DNA of 64,000 nt from Vibrio tasmaniensis (GTDB lineage Bacteria > Pseudomonadota > Gammaproteobacteria > Enterobacterales > Vibrionaceae), in the NCBI RefSeq assembly GCF_024347635.1, contig NZ_AP025510.1, forward strand, positions 992,001 to 1,056,000. The letters are read 5' to 3'. This document shows, piece by piece, positions 19,115-28,217 of the stretch (position 1 is its first letter; each line of letters starts with the position of its first letter). The notes under the pieces were generated by a model. It saw only the letters and a list, made by a program, of their open reading frames with translations. It searched no databases and was not told the origin of the DNA. The position numbers were made by a program, and so were the translations under genes.

Positions 19115-20551
19115 TTAAGCTTGTTGCTTGCTCAGTTCAGCGGCTTCTTCAGATTCAAGCGCTGGTGCTGTTGGTTCACATTTATCAACGAACCAACCCA
19201 TGTAAGACGTTACGATAGTCACGAGGATACAGATGAAGCTCAACCACATGAACGGAGCGTAAGACAGCGTTGCGACACCAAGAATACTCGCCATGTAGAT
19301 ACCGTTGTCACTCCAAGGAACCATGCCTGAAGTTAACGTGCCACCGAACTCAGCGTTACGAGATAAGTTTTTACGTTGATAACCTAAACGGTCGTAGTTT
19401 TTCGCGCAGATTTTTGGCGTTAGGATTAACGACACGTACATTGCAGAACCGAATACATTACCCATGAAGGCCGTACCGATCGTGCTTGTTGCTAGAGAGC
19501 CTGCGCTATTTACTCGGCGCTCGAACACCTTAGCAATCGTCTCTAATACGCCCACTTTATCCAGTAAGCCACCAAAACCTAAACCAAACACAATCACCGC
19601 TACCGAACCCAGCATTGAAGACATGCCGCCACGGTTAAGAATCGAGTCAATAAACTCTACGCCAGAGGAGATAGAGAACGGTGCCCAAGCAGTATTGAAT
19701 GCCGTTAGGAAATCGATATCTTGGATCATGACTGCCCAGATAATACCTAGTAGAGAACCGAAGCTGATTACCGGGAATGAAGGCATGCGGAAAGCCAACA
19801 GACCAAGCACGATCAGCACTGGGACAAATGAGTAAGGTGTGATGTAGAACTGAACTTCCATTGCTTTGATGACAGAATCTACTTGGCTCATGTCAACGTT
19901 ACCTGCGTAGTGGAAACCAAACGCAGTAAACATGATGCCAGTAATAATGTAGCTGATTAACGCAACTGGAAGCATGCCCTTGATGTGTTCAACCACTTCA
20001 ACACCAGACATTGAAGAAGCCAATATTACTGAATCAGAAAGTGGAGACATCTTGTCGCCGAAGTAACAGCCTGACAGTACTGCACCTGCAGTAATTGGTG
20101 CTGGAACACCTAGGCCTTGGCCAATACCCATCATCGCAATACCGGCCGTACCTGCAGCGCCCCAAGAAGTACCAGTAGCTAACGCGGTTAGAGAACAGAT
20201 AATCATGGTCGCTAAAAGGAAGATAGAAGGGTGGATAGCTTTCAGACCATAGTAAATGATAGTAGGTACGATCCCGCCTGAGATCCATGTACCAACAAGA
20301 GCGCCAACGGCTAAAAGTATTAAAACCGCGCCTAAGCCATTGGATATTCCTTTGAGTGCTGCTTTTTCTAAGTCTTTGTATTCGTGGCCAAGGCGAATAC
20401 CAAGAACCATGATAATGAACCAACCAATATACAAGGCAAGTTGAATTGGAAGGTCAAGCTTTGCTGTAAAGGAAAAAGCAAGGGATAGAAATAATCCTAA
20501 CGCGATGAATACCTGCAATAGGTTCGGTAGGCGAGTTTTACTCTGCTTCAT
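19115..20551 (-). CDS. nhaC: Na+/H+ antiporter NhaC
   Basis: A 478-residue polytopic membrane protein of the NhaC family, with about 11-12 spans. Family segments include ATGTSWGAAGTAGIAMMGIG, SGCYFGDKMSPLSDSVILAS and SRNAEFGGTLTSGMVPWSDNG. NhaC antiporters expel Na+ in exchange for protons, fitting a marine bacterium. The C-terminus ends in a short acidic tail. It is a lone leftward gene, convergent with the lipoprotein gene. Exact ion selectivity cannot be read from sequence; some relatives exchange organic acids. Confidence 0.9.
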   Translation of the reverse strand: MKQSKTRLPNLLQVFIALGLFLSLAFSFTAKLDLPIQLALYIGWFIIMVLGIRLGHEYKDLEKAALKGISNGLGAVLILLAVGALVGTWISGGIVPTIIYYGLKAIHPSIFLLATMIICSLTALATGTSWGAAGTAGIAMMGIGQGLGVPAPITAGAVLSGCYFGDKMSPLSDSVILASSMSGVEVVEHIKGMLPVALISYIITGIMFTAFGFHYAGNVDMSQVDSVIKAMEVQFYITPYSFVPVLIVLGLLAFRMPSFPVISFGSLLGIIWAVMIQDIDFLTAFNTAWAPFSISSGVEFIDSILNRGGMSSMLGSVAVIVFGLGFGGLLDKVGVLETIAKVFERRVNSAGSLATSTIGTAFMGNVFGSAMYVSLILTPKICAKNYDRLGYQRKNLSRNAEFGGTLTSGMVPWSDNGIYMASILGVATLSYAPFMWLSFICILVTIVTSYMGWFVDKCEPTAPALESEEAAELSKQQA

Positions 20552-21051
20552 AAAAGCCTCTTGTGATTTCGAGCATTTATAGTGCTTCGTTATGGTGTGT
20601 GGTGCAAAACGGACACTACAGTAATTAGGTTATTATATCGAAAAAATACGTCCAAGTTGTGATATTTGACTGCTAACGCAGTTAATCGTGGTTTCATTAT
20701 CTGAAATATTGTTAAATTCATGGTTGTTACATGTTGAAACTTGTCGCACGTTGTTTTCGTTTTGTGAAGTATTATTCTGGATAGTATTGGTTAAAAAGAG
20801 GGATTTACTGTTTGTGACGCGAGTGGGATTAAGCTGTTTTGACGATGCAAATGTTTGAATTTGAGGATAATGGGCGTTTTATCAATGAGGTGGAGATTAA
20901 ATGTCGATACAAAGATAACTGCATGAATCATTGCGTTCACTTAAAAGAAACGAAAAAGTTACACTTTTTGACAAAAAGCACTTGAGTTCTGTTTCTGAAA
21001 AACTTATAGATGGGGGATAGCAATTTTTAATTTATACATGGAGAGTGAGCG
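20552..21051. other. 500-bp AT-rich region between nhaC and asd
   Basis: It should hold the divergent promoters of nhaC and asd. I see no lysine riboswitch pattern. A 46-codon rightward frame (20845-20985) is present but has weak translation signals. GGAGAG precedes the asd start. Confidence 0.5.
20845..20985 (+). CDS. Possible 46-residue small protein in the asd leader
   Basis: The frame begins MQMFEFEDNGRFINEVEIKC and contains three clustered cysteines (CRYKDNCMNHC). Its composition looks protein-like, but no clear ribosome site precedes it and I know no homologue. It ends 66 bp before asd, so it could be a leader peptide, an independent small gene or chance. Confidence 0.25.
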   Translation: MQMFEFEDNGRFINEVEIKCRYKDNCMNHCVHLKETKKLHFLTKST

Positions 21052-22170
21052 ATGAGAGTAGGTCTAGTTGGTTGGCGCGGTATGGTTGGTTCTGTACTGA
21101 TGCAACGTATGGTTGAAGAGAAAGACTTCGACTTGATTGAACCTGTTTATTACAGTACATCTCAGATTGGCATTCCAGCCCCTGTTTTAGGCGGTAAAGA
21201 TGCGGGTCTACTTCAAGACGCTTTTGATATTGATAGCCTAAAACAACTTGATGCGGTGATTACCTGTCAAGGTGGAGACTACACATCAAAAGTATACCCA
21301 GCACTGCGTCAAGCGGGTTGGAAAGGTTACTGGATTGATGCGGCTTCTACTTTACGTATGGACGCGGATTCAATCATCACTCTTGATCCTGTTAACTTGG
21401 CTCAAATTCAACAAGGCATCCACGGTGGTACTAACACTTTCGTTGGCGGTAACTGTACTGTGAGCTTAATGCTTATGGCTTTGGGTGGTCTATACGAGAA
21501 AGGCATGGTTGAGTGGATGAGTGCCATGACTTACCAAGCCGCTTCCGGTGCGGGCGCTAAGAACATGCGTGAACTGATCTCACAAATGGGTGTGATCAAC
21601 GATAGCGTAAGTTCAGAGCTAGCAAACCCTTCAAGTTCAATTCTTGATATCGATAAGAAAGTCGCTGATACCATTCGTTCATCTTCATTTCCAACCGATC
21701 AGTTCGGTGCTCCGCTTGCGGGCTCACTGATTCCTTGGATCGATGTGAAGCGCGAAAACGGTCAAAGCAAAGAAGAGTGGAAAGCCGGCGTGGAAGCGAA
21801 CAAGATTCTTGGTCTAGATGGTCAGCCAATCCCAATTGATGGCACTTGTGTACGAATCGGTGCAATGCGTTGTCACGCTCAAGCACTAACTATTAAGCTT
21901 AAGCAAGACGTGCCAATGGATGAGATCGAAGAGATCATCGCGACGCACAATGATTGGGTTAAAGTGATTCCTAATGACCGCGACATCACGGCACAGGAAC
22001 TAACACCAGCGAAAGTAACAGGCACAATGTCTGTACCAGTCGGTCGTCTGCGTAAGATGTCGATGGGTAACGATTTCCTAAATGCGTTCACGGTAGGTGA
22101 CCAATTACTTTGGGGTGCTGCAGAACCACTACGCCGTACTTTACGCATTATCCTTGCTGAGAAAGCGTAG
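21052..22170 (+). CDS. asd: Aspartate-semialdehyde dehydrogenase
   Basis: Asd converts aspartyl phosphate to aspartate semialdehyde with NADPH, supplying lysine, threonine, methionine and diaminopimelate. The 372-residue protein has the N-terminal [16 protein letters not shown] nucleotide-binding turn, GGNCTVSLM with the catalytic cysteine, and the [18 protein letters not shown] segment with catalytic histidine. Length and order match the gammaproteobacterial Asd. GGAGAG lies upstream of the ATG, and a terminator follows 29 bp past the stop. It is transcribed alone. Confidence 0.97.
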   Translation: MRVGLVGWRGMVGSVLMQRMVEEKDFDLIEPVYYSTSQIGIPAPVLGGKDAGLLQDAFDIDSLKQLDAVITCQGGDYTSKVYPALRQAGWKGYWIDAASTLRMDADSIITLDPVNLAQIQQGIHGGTNTFVGGNCTVSLMLMALGGLYEKGMVEWMSAMTYQAASGAGAKNMRELISQMGVINDSVSSELANPSSSILDIDKKVADTIRSSSFPTDQFGAPLAGSLIPWIDVKRENGQSKEEWKAGVEANKILGLDGQPIPIDGTCVRIGAMRCHAQALTIKLKQDVPMDEIEEIIATHNDWVKVIPNDRDITAQELTPAKVTGTMSVPVGRLRKMSMGNDFLNAFTVGDQLLWGAAEPLRRTLRIILAEKA

Positions 22171-22196
22171 CTCTCATTTTTGAGAATATTTAATGA

Positions 22197-22222
22197 AGAA
22201 GCGCCTCTGGGCGCTTTTTTTT
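22197..22222 (+). terminator. Terminator of asd
   Basis: A 7-bp GC-rich stem (22199-22205 with 22210-22216) followed by eight T. Confidence 0.88.
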
Positions 22223-22289
22223 GTTTCATATAACAAAGCTCTGACATTTAAGCCTTACATTTAGTGTGGATTAAGATTGGAGTCATAAA

Positions 22290-22841
22290 ATGAAAGCAAC
22301 CCAAAAAGGTTTTACTCTTATTGAGTTAGTCGTTGTTATCGTTATTTTAGGTGTTTTAGCGGTTGTCGCAGCACCTAAGTTTTTAAACATTCAGGATGAT
22401 GCTAGAGCTTCAGTTATAGAAGGTGTTGGAGCAGCTTTGAGGGGTGCCTCAGAAATTGGCTATGGGAAGGGGATTCTTGAGGGGTTCGAACGCGATCAGT
22501 GGGCTGATAAAGCAACCGAAGATGACAGCGGTAGACAGTATCACTATGGGTTCCCAGCAGTTAAACCCAAAGGGATGCCTCTCTTTATAGAACTAGATGC
22601 TTCGAATAAAATATCTGACGGTACAGAGTTTGTTTGGGCGCCTTACGATACTTATCGCCCTGGAAACACGGCACCCGTGTATATGATCTTTACTTTGTCA
22701 GAATTAATCGAAGGAAATTCGACTTATGCAAGTAAAGAAGAGATAGAAGCTACTCAGTGTTATGCACGTTATGAAATACATGCTTTTTCAGACAGCAGTG
22801 GCGCAGAAGCTAAAGTAGTGACAGAAACCAGCGGTTGCTAA
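22290..22841 (+). CDS. Orphan type IV pilin-like protein
   Basis: The 183-residue protein has the prepilin peptidase site KG-FTLIEL after a six-residue leader. The mature glutamate is at +5, and the hydrophobic spine VVVIVILGVLAVVAAPKFLN follows. The C-terminal domain carries a cysteine pair (TQCYARYE and the terminal SGC) of the kind that closes a disulphide loop. It resembles MSHA or minor pilins, but no assembly genes lie nearby, so it must rely on machinery encoded elsewhere. It sits between asd and the potassium channel and appears monocistronic. Confidence 0.85.
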   Translation: MKATQKGFTLIELVVVIVILGVLAVVAAPKFLNIQDDARASVIEGVGAALRGASEIGYGKGILEGFERDQWADKATEDDSGRQYHYGFPAVKPKGMPLFIELDASNKISDGTEFVWAPYDTYRPGNTAPVYMIFTLSELIEGNSTYASKEEIEATQCYARYEIHAFSDSSGAEAKVVTETSGC

Positions 22842-22890
22842 TTGCTTCATATTTACGATTCGCAAATTAAAAAGAGCTCTTTTTTTATTT

Positions 22891-23736
22891 TTATTCTGTC
22901 TCGTCAGTGACGACACGCTTGTCGGGGTCTGCCAATTCACTCGCACAGTGTTTGCAATACATAGCATCCGAATCATGGCCGGCGCGGTTACAGTTTGGAC
23001 ACTTTACCAACTCTTTGTGCGAGTTCATCTCGTTGCTGAGCTCTGCAGTAATAATCCCTGTCGGTACCGCTAAAATAGAGTAACCCAGTAGCATGGTCAG
23101 AGATGCGATCGCTTTACCTAACGCGGTTTGAGGGATCATGTCACCGTAGCCAACCGTAGTAATGGTTACTATTGCCCAATAAATACTGTGGGGAATGCTT
23201 GTGAAGCCGTTTTCTGGCCCTTCAATAACAAAGATAAGCGCGCCGAAGATAACAACTAAGATGCCCACTGTGCTGAAAAAGATCAGTATCTTTCGTCTTG
23301 CCATTAACAGTGAACGTAACAGAATGTTTGAATCTTGCAGGTAGCGAACCAGTTTTAGGATTCGGAAGATACGCATCACACGCAGCAGTCTCACCACACC
23401 CATAAATGAAGCGCCTGGGAAGATGATCGCTAGGTAGGTCGGAAGAATCGCTAAGAGGTCAACAACACCATAAAAGCTGGTGGCGTAAGATTTTGGTTTC
23501 GGAGAACAATAGAGCCTTAACAAATATTCAAGAGTGAAGAGTGCTGTAAAGGTGTATTCGATATAACGCAGCTGTTGTGACCATTCGGTCATGACATTAG
23601 GGATGGACTCTAAGATCAGAACCAATAGCGAAGCCAAGATTGCAACGATCAGAGAAATATCAAATGCCCGTCCGGCTGGCGTGTGAGTACCAAAGATAAT
23701 GACGTACAAATGATGCTTGAGTGGCTTGCGTGACAT
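22891..23736 (-). CDS. Voltage-gated-type potassium channel with C-terminal zinc ribbon
   Basis: The 281-residue channel has six predicted spans. The S4 region is rich in spaced arginines (VVRLLRVMRIFRILKLVRYL), which suggests voltage sensing. The pore loop ITTVGYGDMIPQT has the TVGYGD potassium selectivity filter. After the last span a short tail contains CPNC and CKHC, a two-knuckle zinc-ribbon arrangement that is not part of the basic channel. It would be a homotetramer in the inner membrane. Convergent with the pilin-like gene. Confidence 0.92.
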   Translation of the reverse strand: MSRKPLKHHLYVIIFGTHTPAGRAFDISLIVAILASLLVLILESIPNVMTEWSQQLRYIEYTFTALFTLEYLLRLYCSPKPKSYATSFYGVVDLLAILPTYLAIIFPGASFMGVVRLLRVMRIFRILKLVRYLQDSNILLRSLLMARRKILIFFSTVGILVVIFGALIFVIEGPENGFTSIPHSIYWAIVTITTVGYGDMIPQTALGKAIASLTMLLGYSILAVPTGIITAELSNEMNSHKELVKCPNCNRAGHDSDAMYCKHCASELADPDKRVVTDETE

Positions 23737-23796
23737 AAGGAGAGATTCATCTTTTGTTAAATGTATTAACAGTCATTATACAAGCTTCATAATAAC

Positions 23797-23831
23797 GAGG
23801 CGAGTGAAAGCCCAATCGCTTTACTCGCCTC
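23797..23831. terminator. Strong hairpin between ychE and the channel gene
   Basis: A stem of about 14 bp (23797-23811 with 23818-23831) with no T-run on either side. It may end ychE transcription or stabilise its 3' end. Confidence 0.5.
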
Positions 23832-23885
23832 ATCTATATTTCAATATTGCTGCCCTTTATAGAGCAACCGGAATGCCGTTAAACG

Positions 23886-24524
23886 TTATGCCAAACCTGG
23901 GAACAGGTTACGTAGGCCATTGGCGATGAACTCGATGCCCAATGCGCCAAGAATCAAGCCCATGATACGTGTGATCACGTTGATACCTGTTTGACCTAAA
24001 AAGCGAACGATAACCGGCGCCGAACGGAACAGAAGCCAAGAGCAGGTTGCAAACGCGATGATGCTAATACCAATTCCCACAGTATCAATGGCTGCAGGGT
24101 AACGAGACCCATAAACAATGGTAGAGCTGATTGCCCCAGGTCCCGCCATTAAGGGCATAGCAAGAGGAACGACTCCTATTTGCTCTTTGCTGATGTATTC
24201 AGATTTCTCTTGTTTGTTCTGTTTATCTTCACCGAGCTTACCGCTCATCATCGAAAATGCGATGCTCAATAATAGCAACCCACCTGCAACTCGGAATGAG
24301 TCTAGCGATATGCTAAACATATCAAGCAGCATTTGCCCAGCAACAAGCGACACTATTAGGATAACGGCAACAGCAATGTTGGCTTGTAAGGCTGTCCTGT
24401 TCCTCTCTTCTGGTGGCATATGTGCAGTAAGAGAAACAAAAACAGGCATGATGCCGATTGGGTTTACGGCAGCAACAAGCCCAAGGAAGAATTGCATAAA
24501 AATAGCGAGTTCTAAGCCTTGCAT
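23886..24524 (-). CDS. ychE: MarC-family membrane protein YchE
   Basis: A 212-residue, six-span inner-membrane protein. SMMSGKLGEDKQNKQEKSE, IGVVPLAMPLMAGPGAISST and TGINVITRIMGLILGALGIEFI align nearly residue for residue with E. coli YchE. MarC proteins have no firmly established transport role. It is divergent from adhE, and the ychE-adhE neighbourhood is also found in E. coli, which supports the symbol. Confidence 0.92.
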   Translation of the reverse strand: MQGLELAIFMQFFLGLVAAVNPIGIMPVFVSLTAHMPPEERNRTALQANIAVAVILIVSLVAGQMLLDMFSISLDSFRVAGGLLLLSIAFSMMSGKLGEDKQNKQEKSEYISKEQIGVVPLAMPLMAGPGAISSTIVYGSRYPAAIDTVGIGISIIAFATCSWLLFRSAPVIVRFLGQTGINVITRIMGLILGALGIEFIANGLRNLFPGLA

Positions 24525-25164
24525 GAGAGCGATCTCCAGTTAGCGAATTTTAAGGTTGAAGGTTTGATTCTGTGAATAGTCAGAGCGCGTAATGTAAGGG
24601 ACAAATTGGATTTGCACGAATGAAAAAAACTAACCTGAAATAGGGGATTATTTTTAGAAAAACTAATTGAATATCGCTTTTGTATTGGCCTTGTTGCAAG
24701 TTGGTCGTTAGTGTTTCATTTTGTAATTTATTATCGAGTAACTGTTAACCATCGCACGAATTTAATAAAAATTATGTCAAAATCTAGCCCGTGCAACGGT
24801 ATGGATATACTCTCAGTAGCACGAATATAGCTGTATACATGTAATTTAACTGACTAAAAATGAAACTTTTTTACAGTTTGTTACGCAATGTAGAAAAAAT
24901 TTGTCTGTTTGCTTGTTTTTTGAACTAACTAAAAGTGTGATTTTAATCTATATAAATCATGATCTTAAGTCGGTTTTTGCGATTGCCTTACTACTTTTTG
25001 GTTAATTCTTTTTGGGTAACTGATCTGGGTCAATTTTTTTCACACAGTGAAATAATATACTCAGCCCTGAAAGCAATTTACTAAGAACGTTGTTGTTTGA
25101 GGTTAAAAGCAAGCAGCGAAATTAATAAAAAGTTTTTAATATTTATTATTTTAGGAGATCCACC
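24525..25164. other. 640-bp regulatory region between ychE and adhE
   Basis: No gene seen. AT-rich, with an FNR-like site and -10 element near the right end and a leader of about 100 nt before adhE. Confidence 0.55.
25020..25068 (+). promoter_or_regulatory. Candidate FNR-activated adhE promoter
   Basis: CTGATCTGGGTCAA (25020-25033) matches 8 of the 10 defined bases of the FNR site TTGAT-N4-ATCAA. TATACT lies at 25056-25061. A start near 25068 would place the FNR site at exactly -41.5, the class II activator position. The geometry supports anaerobic induction. Confidence 0.55.
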
Positions 25165-27873
25165 ATGCCTGTAACTAACTTAGCGGAACTTGATGCTCTA
25201 GTAGCACGCGTTAAAGCAGCACAAGAAGAGTTTGCAACATTCTCTCAAGAGAAAGTAGACGCAATCTTCCGCGCAGCTTCTCTTGCTGCTAACCACGCTC
25301 GTATTCCACTTGCTCAACAAGCAGTTGCTGAATCTGGAATGGGTATTGTTGAAGATAAGGTTATCAAAAACCACTTTGCATCTGAATTTATCTACAACAA
25401 ATACAAAGACGAAAAAACATGTGGCATTCTTGATGAAGATGAAAGCCTAGGCACAATGACTATCGCTGAGCCTGTAGGTATCATCTGTGGTATCGTTCCA
25501 ACAACGAACCCAACTTCTACAGCAATCTTCAAATCTCTAATCTCTCTTAAAACACGTAACGGCATCATCTTCTCGCCACACCCACGTGCAAAGAACTCAA
25601 CGAACGATGCAGCTAAACTGGTTCTAGACGCAGCAGTAGCAGCGGGCGCTCCAAAAGACATCATCGGTTGGATTGACCAACCATCTGTAGAACTTTCTAA
25701 CGCGCTTATGAAGCACGACGGTATTGCACTTATCCTTGCTACTGGTGGTCCAGGCATGGTTAAAGCGGCATACTCTTCTGGTAAGCCTGCTATCGGTGTT
25801 GGTGCTGGTAACGTTCCTGTAGTTATCGATGAAACAGCTGACATCAAACGTGCTGTAGCATCTATCCTTATGTCTAAAACATTCGATAACGGCGTTGTAT
25901 GTGCTTCTGAGCAAGCAGCAATCGTTGTTGGCGAAGTATATGACGAAGTTAAAGAGCGTTTCGCTTCTCACAAAGCTCACGTTTTATCTAAAGCTGACGC
26001 TGATAAAGTACGTAAAGTACTGCTTATCGACGGCAACCTAAACGCTAAAATCGTAGGTCAACCTGCTCCAGCAATCGCTGAAATGGCGGGTGTTAAAGTT
26101 CCTGCTGATACAAAAGTACTTGTAGGTGAAGGTCTTGGTAAAGTTTCTTACGATGACGAATTCGCTCACGAGAAACTGTCTCCTACTCTAGGTCTATTCC
26201 GTGCAGACGACTTCGAAGATGCTGTTGCTCAAGCTGTAACTATGGTTGAAATCGGTGGTATCGGTCACACATCTGGTCTTTACACTAACCAAGATACTAA
26301 CGCAGACCGCATCCGTTACTTCGGTGACAAGATGAAGACTGCTCGTATCCTAATTAACATCCCTACTACTCACGGTGGTATCGGTGACCTGTACAACTTC
26401 AACGTTGCACCTTCTCTAACTCTAGGTTGTGGTTCATGGGGTGGTAACTCTATCTCTGAGAACGTAGGTCCTAAGCACCTTATCAACAAGAAAACTGTAG
26501 CGAAGCGAGCTGAAAACATGTTGTGGCACAAACTACCTAAGTCTATCTACTTCCGTCGTGGTAGCCTTCCAATCGCAATGAGCGACCTAGAAGGTAAGAA
26601 ACGCGCATTCCTAGTAACTGACCGTTTCCTATTCAACAACGGTTACGCAGATGACGTAGTACAAATCCTGAAAGCACAGGGTATTGAAGTTCAAGTATTC
26701 TTCGATGTAGAAGCGGATCCAACACTGTCTGTTGTTGAGAAAGGCGCTGAAGCAATGAAGAGCTTCCAACCTGACGTAATCCTTGCTCTAGGTGGCGGTT
26801 CTCCAATGGATGCTGCTAAGATCATGTGGGTTATGTACGAGCACCCAGAAACTCACTTCGAAGAACTAGCAATGCGCTTTATGGACATCCGTAAACGTAT
26901 CTACAAGTTCCCTAAAATGGGTCAGAAAGCTGAGCTAGTATGTATCACTACTACTTCAGGTACGGGTTCAGAAGTTACTCCATTCGCAGTTGTTACTGAC
27001 GACAAGACTGGTGCTAAGTACCCACTAGCGGATTACGAAATCACGCCAAACATGGCTGTTGTTGATGCTAACTTAGTAATGAACATGCCTAAGTCTCTAA
27101 CAGCGTTCGGTGGTTACGATGCAGTAACTCACGCTCTTGAAGCTTACGTATCAGTTCTTGCGAACGAATACTCAGATGGTCAAGCTCTACAAGCTCTTAA
27201 GATGCTTAAAGAATACCTACCATCAAGCTACAAAAACGGTTCAGCAGACCCAATCGCTCGTGAGAAAGTACACAACGCTGCAACGATTGCTGGTATTGCC
27301 TTTGCGAACGCATTCCTGGGTGTATGTCACTCAATGGCTCACAAAATTGGTGCTGAGTTCCACCTACCACACGGTCTTGCAAACGCACTACTTATCTCAA
27401 ACGTTGTTCGTTACAACGCGAACGATAACCCAACTAAGCAGACAGCATTCTCTCAGTACGACCGCCCACAAGCACGTCGTCGTTATGCTGAAGTTGCTGA
27501 CCACCTAGGCCTAAGCCAAGCTGGTGACCGTACTGCGCAGAAGATTGAACGTCTACTGACTTGGTTAGAAGAGCTTAAAGTTGACCTAGACATCCCACTG
27601 TCTATCCAAGCTGCGGGTGTTAACGAGTCTGACTTCATCGCTAAACTAGACGAGCTAGCTGTTGAAGCGTTCGATGACCAGTGTACAGGTGCTAACCCAC
27701 GTTACCCTCTAATCACTGAGCTTAAAGAAGTTCTAACAACGTCTTACTTCGGTAAAGCATACGTTGAAGGTGAAACTTTTGAAGGTACGACTGTAATTTT
27801 GAAGAAAGCTGACCAAAAGCCAGCTGAAGAAAAAGCAGCACCAAAAGCTAAAAAAGAAAAAGCTAACGCATAA
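25165..27873 (+). CDS. adhE: Bifunctional acetaldehyde-CoA/alcohol dehydrogenase
   Basis: AdhE turns acetyl-CoA into ethanol in two NADH-using steps during fermentation and forms spirosome filaments. The 902-residue protein has an N-terminal aldehyde dehydrogenase half (NPTSTAIFKSL, FDNGVVCASEQ with the catalytic cysteine). Its C-terminal half is an iron-dependent alcohol dehydrogenase (GGGSPMDAAK, TTSGTGSEVTPFAV, GVCHSMAHKIGAEFHLPHG with metal histidines). A Lys/Ala-rich tail ends it. The ribosome site AGGAG is strong, and codon use is biased toward preferred codons, suggesting high expression. Terminator downstream. Confidence 0.97.
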   Translation: MPVTNLAELDALVARVKAAQEEFATFSQEKVDAIFRAASLAANHARIPLAQQAVAESGMGIVEDKVIKNHFASEFIYNKYKDEKTCGILDEDESLGTMTIAEPVGIICGIVPTTNPTSTAIFKSLISLKTRNGIIFSPHPRAKNSTNDAAKLVLDAAVAAGAPKDIIGWIDQPSVELSNALMKHDGIALILATGGPGMVKAAYSSGKPAIGVGAGNVPVVIDETADIKRAVASILMSKTFDNGVVCASEQAAIVVGEVYDEVKERFASHKAHVLSKADADKVRKVLLIDGNLNAKIVGQPAPAIAEMAGVKVPADTKVLVGEGLGKVSYDDEFAHEKLSPTLGLFRADDFEDAVAQAVTMVEIGGIGHTSGLYTNQDTNADRIRYFGDKMKTARILINIPTTHGGIGDLYNFNVAPSLTLGCGSWGGNSISENVGPKHLINKKTVAKRAENMLWHKLPKSIYFRRGSLPIAMSDLEGKKRAFLVTDRFLFNNGYADDVVQILKAQGIEVQVFFDVEADPTLSVVEKGAEAMKSFQPDVILALGGGSPMDAAKIMWVMYEHPETHFEELAMRFMDIRKRIYKFPKMGQKAELVCITTTSGTGSEVTPFAVVTDDKTGAKYPLADYEITPNMAVVDANLVMNMPKSLTAFGGYDAVTHALEAYVSVLANEYSDGQALQALKMLKEYLPSSYKNGSADPIAREKVHNAATIAGIAFANAFLGVCHSMAHKIGAEFHLPHGLANALLISNVVRYNANDNPTKQTAFSQYDRPQARRRYAEVADHLGLSQAGDRTAQKIERLLTWLEELKVDLDIPLSIQAAGVNESDFIAKLDELAVEAFDDQCTGANPRYPLITELKEVLTTSYFGKAYVEGETFEGTTVILKKADQKPAEEKAAPKAKKEKANA

Positions 27874-27934
27874 TAAGTAAGCATTAGTTTGAGATAGGTT
27901 TTCGCTAGCACGATACTTATCTATCGGGAAATTC

Positions 27935-27967
27935 AAAGCCCCAACCGAAAGGTTGGGGCTTTTTTTA
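27935..27967 (+). terminator. Terminator of adhE
   Basis: A 12-bp GC-rich stem (27935-27946 with 27951-27962), GAAA tetraloop and a seven-base T-run. Confidence 0.95.
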
Positions 27968-28217
27968 TGTGTGACTTGTAGTAAAGAGAAATCAAGGTAG
28001 TAGGACCTCTGAAAGAGGTGTGGTTTGAATGTGTAAACTTGAAAATGTCGAAATATAAAGGTTGTAGGGTGAGGATGCTTTTGGGGTAGGAAATGCCCTA
28101 CAAAAAACAAATTAACTCCTAACAATCAATAGCTTAAGTTTAACAGCTAAGCTGGGGTAAATTGACTTGTCTGAACCAGGCGGTAATCTAACTTTCTTAG
28201 TCAAGTTCGGTGTTTCT
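27968..28217. other. Region before the signalling island
   Basis: No gene or clear motif seen between the adhE terminator and the hybrid kinase. The kinase promoter should be here. Confidence 0.4.

Noticed and set aside
20552..21051. Lysine riboswitch before asd
   Set aside because: I looked for the conserved lysine-aptamer core and did not find it; the leader lacks the expected multi-helix pattern.
22868..22885. Intrinsic terminator shared by the pilin-like gene and the potassium channel
   Set aside because: The AAAAAGAGCTCTTTTT palindrome has no loop of its own and would form only a weak hairpin; it might act as a terminator, but I could not support it.
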